Part shown: positions 1 to 4,512 of the stretch, piece after piece
How the letters are laid out: every line of letters begins with the position of its first letter
Position numbering within the stretch: the stretch's first letter is position 1
From: Belnapia sp.
GTDB taxonomy: Bacteria; Pseudomonadota; Alphaproteobacteria; Acetobacterales; Acetobacteraceae
Reading direction: 5' to 3'
DNA length: 9,225 nucleotides
Assembly: GCA_028291445.1 (NCBI GenBank)
Contig: JAQGIA010000379.1
Coordinates: 1 to 9,225, forward strand
Position numbers and translations under genes: made by a program
The notes under the pieces: model-generated
The model's database searches: none
The model's input: the letters and a program-made list of their open reading frames with translations, nothing else
What the model was told of the DNA's origin: nothing

Positions 1-372
1 GGCAATGGCGTGGTGAGCAACTTCGACGGTGACCTCGACGACTACCGGGCGATGCTGGGCGGCGGCGGCCGCAAGGCGTCCCGCGCCGAGCCCGGCAGCG
101 CCCCGCGCAATGCCGACCGCAAGGGCCAGGCGGAGAACCGCCGTGCCCTGGCGCCGCTGAAGGAACGCGCCAAGCAGCTGGAGGCGCAGATCGCCAAGCT
201 GCAGGACGAGGCCACGGTGATCGACAAGGCGCTGGCCGATCCCAGGCTCTATGCCGGCAACAAATCCGAGTTGATCAACCGCGCCACCACCCGCCGGGCG
301 GTGATCAACAAGATCCTGCCGGGCCTCGAGACCGAATGGCTGGAGTTGCAGGAGAAGCTGGAGGCGGCCTGA
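1..372 (+). CDS. ABC-F family ATPase, C-terminal fragment (5' end outside window)
   Basis: The frame is open from the first base and ends at TGA 370-372, giving the last 123 residues of a larger protein. The fragment opens with GNGVVSNFDGDLDDYRAMLG, which matches the end of the second nucleotide-binding domain of Uup/EttA-like ABC-F proteins (the G-x-V-x-x-F-x-GD-x-x-x-Y segment). A charged linker follows, then about 75 residues rich in Lys, Glu, Leu and Ala (ALAPLKERAKQLEAQIAKL onward), typical of the ABC-F C-terminal coiled-coil domain. ABC-F proteins are soluble ATPases that act at the ribosome, or in Uup's case also on DNA; they are not transporters. The Walker and signature motifs lie outside the window, so the subfamily cannot be assigned. 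The gene converges on the next one with only 15 bp between stop codons. I see no clear terminator there. Confidence 0.85.
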   Translation, partial: GNGVVSNFDGDLDDYRAMLGGGGRKASRAEPGSAPRNADRKGQAENRRALAPLKERAKQLEAQIAKLQDEATVIDKALADPRLYAGNKSELINRATTRRAVINKILPGLETEWLELQEKLEAA

Positions 373-387
373 GCCGCGCCCGCGGGA

Positions 388-753
388 TCAGCGCAGGGCG
401 GCCGGCAGCATCGCGAACATCTCGGCCGCGATCAGCTCCTCCATGCGGTTGAGCCCCTGGAGGTTGATCGGCATGGCGAAGACGCCGCTGACCATGCGCA
501 GCAGCCAGACCCGCTGGATCGGCTGGCCCGGGCAGCGCAGTTTCAGCTCGACCCGCTCGACCGCGAGCACGGTCGCGGGATTGCGGTTGTTCACCGGGTC
601 ATAGCCGGGCGTGGATGTGGTGCCCATCAGATGCATGTGGTTGTCGCCGTTGTCGCGATTGCCCAGCCCTGAGTTGCAGTACCACTGGCCGCCGGCGCCC
701 GCATAGAATTCCCCGGCCAGCAACTCCGCATTCGTCAATGTAACCAGCGGCAT
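388..753 (-). CDS. Hypothetical 121-residue protein
   Basis: I do not recognise this family. The ATG at 753 is chosen because GGGAGGG (759-765) sits 5 bases upstream of it; the frame stays open further upstream, but there it overlaps the DUF1203 gene in another frame. The protein starts MPLVTLTNAELLAGEFYAGA. It has a polar Gly/Asn/His-rich middle (NSGLGNRDNGDNHMHLMG, residues 28-44), then a stretch of probable beta strands (TVLAVERVELKLRC, RVWLLRMVSGVF), and an amphipathic C-terminal helix (NRMEELIAAEMFAML). There is no signal peptide or membrane segment, so a cytoplasmic protein is likely. It has two cysteines (26 and 74). It lies 94 bp downstream of the DUF1203 gene on the same strand and could be co-transcribed with it. 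Codon use matches the neighbours and the ribosome binding site is strong, so I think it is real. Confidence 0.65.
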   Translation of the reverse strand: MPLVTLTNAELLAGEFYAGAGGQWYCNSGLGNRDNGDNHMHLMGTTSTPGYDPVNNRNPATVLAVERVELKLRCPGQPIQRVWLLRMVSGVFAMPINLQGLNRMEELIAAEMFAMLPAALR

Positions 754-758
754 CGTTA

Positions 759-765
759 CCCTCCC
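759..765 (-). promoter_or_regulatory. Ribosome binding site of the 121-residue protein
   Basis: On the minus strand GGGAGGG is followed by a 5-base spacer and ATG. It fixes the start of the hypothetical gene inside a much longer open frame. Confidence 0.7.
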
Positions 766-847
766 GGCGGTATTGCTTGGTGCCAGGCTGATCCGCGGCT
801 GCGGCCCGGCGCTTCGACCGCAGGTTAGTACGTCCATCGATCCGAAT

Positions 848-1339
848 TCAACCGCCGGTATCGGCCGCCAGCTTCTCCACCCGGCACAGCAGGCAACCCG
901 GCCGCGCGGTGTGGATATTGATGAAGCGCGTCCGCGGATCCTCCAGCGCCCGCGCCAGCAGCGGCGCCACCGCGCTGCCCTCGCTGATCGCCCCGAGGTC
1001 ATAGAGGCATAGTTCCGCCGCGTCGTAGGACCGGACGGAGACGATGCCATTGGCCAGCACGATGGGCGCGATCTCGTTCGGCGCCGTGAACCTGACGCAG
1101 TCGCGCGCATGCAGGAAGATCGGGCTCGGGGTCCAGTAGACACCCTGCGGATGCGGCAGGTCGTAGGCGCCGAGCAGCATCGCCTCCCCCGGCTCGCCCA
1201 ATTGCAGGCAGTGGCGGCAGGGAAAGCCCGGCCCGTCCACCACCCGCTGGTGCAGCGCCAGGCCCCGGTCGTCGCGGCCGGTGCGGCGGAAGCGGTGGGC
1301 GGTCTCGGTCTCGATGGGGATGCAGCGGAAGGGGGTCAC
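848..1339 (-). CDS. DUF1203 domain-containing protein
   Basis: A 163-residue protein spanning the whole DUF1203 family length. The recognisable blocks are the N-terminal FRCIPIETETAHRFRRTGRDD, the central PCRHCLQLGEPGEAMLLGAYD (about residues 40-60), SPIFLHARDC (72-81) and the C-terminal RTRFINIHTARPGCLLCRVE (137-155). The family has no established biochemical role that I know of. Cys41 and Cys44 (C-x-x-C), His78 and Cys81, and Cys149 and Cys152 (C-x-x-C with His143 nearby) could form a metal site; that is inference. The GTG start is chosen because AGGAG lies 7 bases upstream and because family members begin with this FRCIP-type segment. The open frame continues upstream but the sequence there looks like non-coding read-through. 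There is no signal peptide. The gene is divergent from the secreted repeat protein at 1537, so 1340-1536 should hold promoters for both directions. Confidence 0.85.
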   Translation of the reverse strand: MTPFRCIPIETETAHRFRRTGRDDRGLALHQRVVDGPGFPCRHCLQLGEPGEAMLLGAYDLPHPQGVYWTPSPIFLHARDCVRFTAPNEIAPIVLANGIVSVRSYDAAELCLYDLGAISEGSAVAPLLARALEDPRTRFINIHTARPGCLLCRVEKLAADTGG

Positions 1340-1346
1340 CGGGCGG

Positions 1347-1351
1347 CTCCT
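1347..1351 (-). promoter_or_regulatory. Ribosome binding site setting the GTG start of the DUF1203 gene
   Basis: On the minus strand AGGAG is followed by a 7-base spacer and GTG (1339-1337). This supports the GTG over the longer open frame that reaches 1561. Confidence 0.75.
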
Positions 1352-1522
1352 GCTCTGGTCCGCCCAGGCTGCGGCCAATGGTCGCGCCGCGCCTGCCGCT
1401 GGTTGCGCCGGCACGACATTTGCCAGGCGGATAGTGCCGATCCGGCATGGCGATTGGGCAATGGCCCGCCGGCGGATCATCGTTCCGGTCAAGGGGAAGG
1501 CAGCACGCCGTCCCAGCCATCC

Positions 1523-1528
1523 AGGAGA
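1523..1528 (+). promoter_or_regulatory. Ribosome binding site of the first secreted repeat protein
   Basis: AGGAGA with an 8-base spacer before ATG 1537. It selects this ATG, which begins a typical signal peptide, over the in-frame upstream ATG at 1447. Confidence 0.75.
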
Positions 1529-1536
1529 CCTTATCC

Positions 1537-1866
1537 ATGATCCGCACCATTCTGCTCGCATCAGGCCTCGCCCTCGGCACCGCCACGGTCCATGCCGCGC
1601 CGCAACTGGCCGGCGGCGGCGATGAGGCCCATGTGGAATACGGCGGCTTGCCGGGCGGTTCGCCGGTCGGCGGCGGCCATGTGCGGCTCAGCGGTGGCGG
1701 CAATGACCGCAGCTATGCCTATGGCGCGATGCAGGCCCAACCGGGCCGCGTGGCCGTGCTGGTCGGCGGCGGCGACGAGGCCCAGGTGGTCTATCTGCCG
1801 GCCGCACCGGCCGCCGGCCTCGCCCGCAACGCCACGCACCGGATTGCCGTTGCGGTGGGCGGCTGA
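1537..1866 (+). CDS. Small secreted glycine-rich repeat protein (paralogue 1)
   Basis: A 109-residue protein of no family I recognise. Residues 1-20 (MIRTILLASGLALGTATVHA) form a Sec signal peptide with a probable A-x-A-type cleavage before APQL, so the mature protein of about 89 residues is periplasmic, outer-membrane-associated or secreted. The mature part has three 12-residue repeats: LAGGGDEAHVEY (24-35), LSGGGNDRSYAY (51-62) and LVGGGDEAQVVY (75-86). The consensus is L-x-G-G-G-[DN]-[DE]-x4-Y. Gly/Pro-rich linkers such as GGLPGGSPVGGG separate them. There are no cysteines and no catalytic-looking motif, which suggests a structural or binding role. The next gene downstream on the strand (1986) encodes a clear paralogue with the same repeats in the same order. 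The 119-bp gap contains no convincing terminator with a U-tract, so co-transcription is possible. The start is set by AGGAGA at 1523-1528. Confidence 0.8.
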   Translation: MIRTILLASGLALGTATVHAAPQLAGGGDEAHVEYGGLPGGSPVGGGHVRLSGGGNDRSYAYGAMQAQPGRVAVLVGGGDEAQVVYLPAAPAAGLARNATHRIAVAVGG

Positions 1867-1896
1867 AGGTTACCATCCACCTCGCAAATAATGTCT

Positions 1897-1911
1897 ATGC
1901 GTCAAACGCAT
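1897..1911. promoter_or_regulatory. Palindrome, possible operator
   Basis: ATGCGT-CAA-ACGCAT is a perfect 6-3-6 inverted repeat. It lies 30 bp after the stop of the first secreted repeat gene and 75 bp before the start of the second. An AT-richer stretch (AAATAATGTC) immediately precedes it. The position fits a protein-binding site in the promoter of the second gene, but no regulator is identified. Confidence 0.35.
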
Positions 1912-1928
1912 TGGATAAGCCGAGCCAT

Positions 1929-1969
1929 GCAGCCCATCTTTGGCTGCGAAGGATGGCCCCGCGCCATCC
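1929..1969 (+). promoter_or_regulatory. Two consecutive hairpins in the leader of the second secreted gene
   Basis: Hairpin A is GCAGCC (1929-1934), a 7-base loop, then GGCTGC (1942-1947). Hairpin B is GGATGGC (1951-1957), loop CCCGC, then GCCATCC (1963-1969). Both stems are perfect, only 3 bases separate them, and hairpin B ends 7 bases before the GAGGA ribosome binding site. Neither is followed by a T-run, so they are more likely leader structures (mRNA stability or translation control) than terminators. Their function is not shown. Confidence 0.45.
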
Positions 1970-1985
1970 GAGACATGAGGATAGA

Positions 1986-2336
1986 ATGACGATGTTCCGC
2001 AATCTTCTGCTTGCTTCCGTGATCGCCGTTGGCTCCGCTGGCGCCGCCCTGGCCCAGGACGGCCCGCGGCTGGTCGGTGGCAATGCGGGTGGCGGCCCCG
2101 AGGTCGTTTACGACAATGGTATCCCCGGCAATGTGCCCGGGAGCGTACTGGGCGGCGCCCAGGTTCGCATGAGCGGCGGCGATCGTGACCGCAGCTACCA
2201 GTATGGCCAGGTGAATGCCTTCCCGGGCCAGATCGGCCGGCTGGTCGGCGGCGGCAACGAGGCCCATGTGGTCTATGAGCCGGTGCAGCATGCCAATGGC
2301 ATCGCCAGCGTCGAGACCGGCGCCCCGCGCAGCTAA
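1986..2336 (+). CDS. Small secreted glycine-rich repeat protein (paralogue 2)
   Basis: A 116-residue paralogue of the preceding secreted protein; I do not recognise the family. MTMFRNLLLASVIAVGSAGAALA (1-23) is a Sec signal peptide with probable cleavage before QDG. The mature part keeps the repeat layout: LVGGNAGGGPEVVY (29-42, two residues longer), MSGGDRDRSYQY (62-73) and LVGGGNEAHVVY (86-97). The second and third repeats start 24 residues apart in both paralogues. The DRSY-x-YG and P-G-[QR] segments after the middle repeat are also shared. There are no cysteines. The start is ATG 1986, 4 bases after GAGGA (1977-1981). ATG 1992 is an alternative that aligns better with the start of paralogue 1 (MIRTILLAS against MFRNLLLAS) and has a 10-base spacer. 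Transcription ends at the strong terminator at 2391. The arrangement indicates tandem gene duplication followed by divergence. Confidence 0.8.
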   Translation: MTMFRNLLLASVIAVGSAGAALAQDGPRLVGGNAGGGPEVVYDNGIPGNVPGSVLGGAQVRMSGGDRDRSYQYGQVNAFPGQIGRLVGGGNEAHVVYEPVQHANGIASVETGAPRS

Positions 2337-2355
2337 CCCACCCCGACCTCGGAGC

Positions 2356-2386
2356 GGTCCAGGTTTGGATAATCCAGACTTGGACC
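2356..2386 (+). repeat. Long stem-loop directly before the terminator
   Basis: The arms 2356-2370 (GGTCCAGGTTTGGAT) and 2372-2386 (ATCCAGACTTGGACC) pair along almost their full length. Thirteen positions are Watson-Crick complementary and two would be G-U in RNA; a few bases at the tip stay open as the loop. No T-run follows it, and the terminator hairpin starts 4 bases later. It may protect the 3' end of the transcript, or be part of a small RNA. Confidence 0.55.
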
Positions 2387-2390
2387 AGCC

Positions 2391-2429
2391 AAAACCCGGG
2401 GGGAGGCGCAAGCCTTCCCCCGGGTTTTT
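2391..2429. terminator. Rho-independent terminator, probably bidirectional
   Basis: The stem is 2391-2407 paired with 2412-2428: 17 pairs with a single G-T mismatch (G-U in RNA), closed by a GCAA tetraloop of the stable GNRA class. The stem has AAAA on its left flank and TTTTT on its right, so it gives a U-tract on either strand. It sits between the plus-strand secreted gene (stop at 2334-2336) and the minus-strand DUF1835 gene, whose stop codon begins at 2430. It can therefore end both converging transcripts. Confidence 0.9.
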
Positions 2430-3401
2430 CTATGTCTTGCCGGGCACCACCGCGGCCCGCGCCGGGTCCCAGAGCCAGGGCGGCTCGGGCAGCACCGTCA
2501 CCCCGGCCTGGAAGCGTGGCGCCGGGCGATGCCGGTCCCGCCCGGCCAGCACCGCCGCACCGCGCGGCGTCAGCCGCAGCGGCGCCTCCCGCATCACCAG
2601 CCGGTGCGGCCCCTGCCGCAACCGCCCCACCATCTCCCGCAAAATCTGGTCGGTCAGGTGGAAGACCGCATCGGCCCGGCCGATGGACCGCAGCAGCAGC
2701 GCCTCATCGGCTACTTCGCCCAGCCCGGCGATGGCGCGCAACACCGCCCGCTCCGTCTCCCCCAGCCCATCGGTGGTCCAGGGCAGGTCGCGCAGGTGCC
2801 GGCGCAGGGCCGCGGCCAGATGCGGCAGGGCCAGCTCCCGCCGGCTGAAGACATCCAGCGCGCGCGGGTCGGGCGCGGCGAAGGCGGCCCAGGCCTCGGC
2901 CGCCTGCTCGATCTGCAGGTCGGAAAGCGGCCGGGGTTCCAGCATGGCCAGCTCGGCATCGCTCAATTCGGGAAAGCACCGGGTGCCATCGGCCGGCAGC
3001 AGCAGCAGCTTGCCGCGCAGCAGCCGCTTTTCCGCCAGCAGCGACAGGATGCGGATCAGCGCCGCCTGGTCCCAGAGGTCATGCTCGAACCACAGCCAGA
3101 CCGCCTCCCGCCGGTGCAGCCCGCCGAGCGCGGCGTATTCCCGGCCGAGCCGCAGCCGCACCGCCATCAGATCCTGGCCGCTGTGCAGCGCCACGTAGCG
3201 CGCCCGCATGCCGAGCCAGGCCATCAGATCCACGCCATCCGCGGGCGTGCCATCCGGCATGCCTGTCTCCTGGGCCGGCCCCATGCTGGCCGGCCCCATG
3301 CAGACCGGATCGCTGAAGCACAGGTATTCCCCGGCGATGCCGGCCTGTTGCAGCCGGCCGCGCAGATCGTCGCCGCAGCGGAGGTGCAGGCGCGGCGTCA
3401 C
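2430..3401 (-). CDS. DUF1835 domain-containing protein
   Basis: A 323-residue protein with the DUF1835 hallmarks: the N-terminal LHLRCGDDL (5-13), the SDPVCMGP block (30-38), and LWFEHDLWDQAALIRILSLL (103-122). The C-terminal half has a probable winged-helix-like part, GLGETERAVLRAIAGLGEV (212-230) and PLRLTPRGAAVLAG (274-287), as seen in the longer family members. No reaction is established for the family. There is no signal peptide, so it is cytoplasmic. It starts at GTG 3401, which overlaps the TGA of the upstream Bug receptor gene by 4 bp (GTGA). This suggests translational coupling. An imperfect 15-bp tandem duplication falls right after the conserved DPVC motif and produces MGPAS-MGPAQ (residues 35-44), apparently a 5-residue insertion. 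The stop codon abuts the bidirectional terminator. Confidence 0.85.
   Translation of the reverse strand: MTPRLHLRCGDDLRGRLQQAGIAGEYLCFSDPVCMGPASMGPAQETGMPDGTPADGVDLMAWLGMRARYVALHSGQDLMAVRLRLGREYAALGGLHRREAVWLWFEHDLWDQAALIRILSLLAEKRLLRGKLLLLPADGTRCFPELSDAELAMLEPRPLSDLQIEQAAEAWAAFAAPDPRALDVFSRRELALPHLAAALRRHLRDLPWTTDGLGETERAVLRAIAGLGEVADEALLLRSIGRADAVFHLTDQILREMVGRLRQGPHRLVMREAPLRLTPRGAAVLAGRDRHRPAPRFQAGVTVLPEPPWLWDPARAAVVPGKT
3272..3301. repeat. 15-bp tandem duplication (2 copies) in the DUF1835 gene
   Basis: GGGCCGGCCCCATGC (3272-3286) is followed directly by TGGCCGGCCCCATGC (3287-3301); 14 of 15 bases are identical. The length keeps the reading frame and encodes MGPAS/MGPAQ next to the family's DPVC motif. 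Confidence 0.85.
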
Positions 3402-4396
3402 CCGATGCGCAGCCCCAATTCCTGCACCACCCGCCGCGCCTCCTCCGCCTGGAGCGCCGCGTCATCGGCGAAATCCTCGGGCCCCTGGTAGCGCAGCGGC
3501 ATGTCGAAGCGGGCCAGCACGGCCAGATGCGCCGGATCATGCACGGCGCGGCGGAAGGCCTGGTGCAGCGTCTCGACCACCGCCGGCGGCATGCCGCGCG
3601 GGCCGGCGACGCCATAGGCGCTTTCGCCGAGCACGTCCCAGCCCAGTTCGCGGAAGGTCGGCACCTCGGGGAAGCGCTTCACCCGCTCGCTCATCCAGAC
3701 CGCCAGCGGCCGCACCCGGCCCTCCAGCGCCATGTCGGACCAGGCGCTGGTCTCGGCGGAACAATGGATATCGCCCGACAGCAGCGCCTGGAGATTGGGC
3801 GCCGCGCCGCGGAAGGCGATCGGCATCCAATCCACCCCGGCGGCGCGGGCCAGGCGCTGCATCTGGACCTCGGTGGTATTGGCGCCGGGCGTGCCGTAGT
3901 TCAGCTTGCCGGGATTGGCCCGGGCGAACTCCAGCAGCTCGGCCATGCTGCGCCAGGGCGCATCGGGCCGCACCACCACGCCGCCCATGTAGCCGGCGAA
4001 CCGGGTGATCCAGGTGAAATCCCGCACCGGGTCCCATTGCGGCCTCGCCTGCATCGCCGGCATGCGGAACACGCCATTGCCCATCTGCGAGAGGGTATAG
4101 CCATCCGGCTTCGCCTCGCGCAGGGCGACGGCGCCGAGCGTGCCGCTGGCGCCCGGCCGGTTCTCCACCACCAGCGGCTGGCCGAGGTGGCGGGAGGCGA
4201 GCTCGCAGACCGAGCGCATCTGGATATCGGTGGCGCCGCCCGGGGTCCAGGGGACATAGACGCGGATCGGGTGATCAGGGTAGCCATTGGCCGTGGCACG
4301 CGGCTGGGCGAGCGCCGGCAAAGGCAGCAGGGCAGCAGCGCCCAGAAGCCTGCGGCGGGGAATCCCGGAGTTGGTCAGGGCGTCCTCCACTGACAT
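3398..4396 (-). CDS. Bug/TctC-family tripartite tricarboxylate transporter substrate-binding protein
   Basis: A 332-residue periplasmic solute receptor of the Bug (TctC) family. GIPRRRLLGAAALLPLPALAQ (11-31) is a signal peptide with a twin-arginine-like RRRLLG. Family blocks follow in order: YPDHPIRVYVPWTPGGATDI (39-58), LGQPLVVENRPGASGTLGA (71-89), PDGYTL (97-102), NPGKLNYGTPGANTTEVQMQ (161-180), FRGAAPNLQALLSGDI (195-210) and RFPEVPTFRELGW (241-253). The length is usual for the family. Asp57 of the PGG-x-x-D block is kept; the GTPG-x-x-S segment is changed to GTPGANTT, so the ligand may differ. Bug proteins bind carboxylates and related small molecules; the ligand here cannot be read. No TctA/TctB genes are in view, which is common for orphan Bug genes. 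ATG 4396 is chosen for its fit to the signal peptide, but no clear ribosome binding site is seen. The gene overlaps the DUF1835 gene by 4 bp and is closely related to the Bug gene at 7131-8114. Confidence 0.9.
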   Translation of the reverse strand: MSVEDALTNSGIPRRRLLGAAALLPLPALAQPRATANGYPDHPIRVYVPWTPGGATDIQMRSVCELASRHLGQPLVVENRPGASGTLGAVALREAKPDGYTLSQMGNGVFRMPAMQARPQWDPVRDFTWITRFAGYMGGVVVRPDAPWRSMAELLEFARANPGKLNYGTPGANTTEVQMQRLARAAGVDWMPIAFRGAAPNLQALLSGDIHCSAETSAWSDMALEGRVRPLAVWMSERVKRFPEVPTFRELGWDVLGESAYGVAGPRGMPPAVVETLHQAFRRAVHDPAHLAVLARFDMPLRYQGPEDFADDAALQAEEARRVVQELGLRIG

Positions 4397-4475
4397 GCCG
4401 GCTTGGTCCGCCGGTCTGGCGCCAGCATGCGACGGAACCGGCGCGGCGCGCCACCCCCTCTCGCACGGCATCGCC

Positions 4476-4505
4476 GAAGTCAGGCGTCATGAAGTCAGGC
4501 GTCGT
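4476..4505. repeat. 15-bp tandem duplication between the phytochrome and Bug genes
   Basis: GAAGTCAGGCGTCAT (4476-4490) is followed directly by GAAGTCAGGCGTCGT (4491-4505); 14 of 15 bases match. It is non-coding. It lies just beyond the phytochrome stop codon (4513-4515) and about 80 bp upstream of the Bug start at 4396. Confidence 0.85.
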
Positions 4506-4512
4506 GGTGCAA

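Noticed and set aside
754..1143. Extended N-terminus of the 121-residue hypothetical protein
   Set aside because: The extension is Arg/Ser-rich, overlaps the DUF1203 gene in another frame, and ATG 753 has an ideal ribosome binding site.
1439..1478. GATCCG/CGGATC inverted repeat in the divergent promoter region
   Set aside because: The arms are short (6 bp) and the spacing is wide, which is easily explained by chance in GC-rich DNA.
1340..1561. Extended N-terminus of the DUF1203 protein
   Set aside because: The extra 74 codons have no family match, and a strong ribosome binding site precedes the GTG at 1339.
1911..1985. Upstream TTG start for the second secreted protein
   Set aside because: It would bury the signal peptide behind 25 charged and polar residues and would start inside the palindrome; ATG 1986 has its own GAGGA.
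2529..3491. A 320-codon open frame on the plus strand opposite the DUF1835 gene
   Set aside because: The composition is Gln/Pro/Arg-rich and family-less, and the minus strand has clear DUF1835 motifs.
4397..4471. Upstream ATG for the first Bug protein
   Set aside because: It adds 25 residues before the signal peptide with no ribosome binding site; ATG 4396 gives a normal leader.
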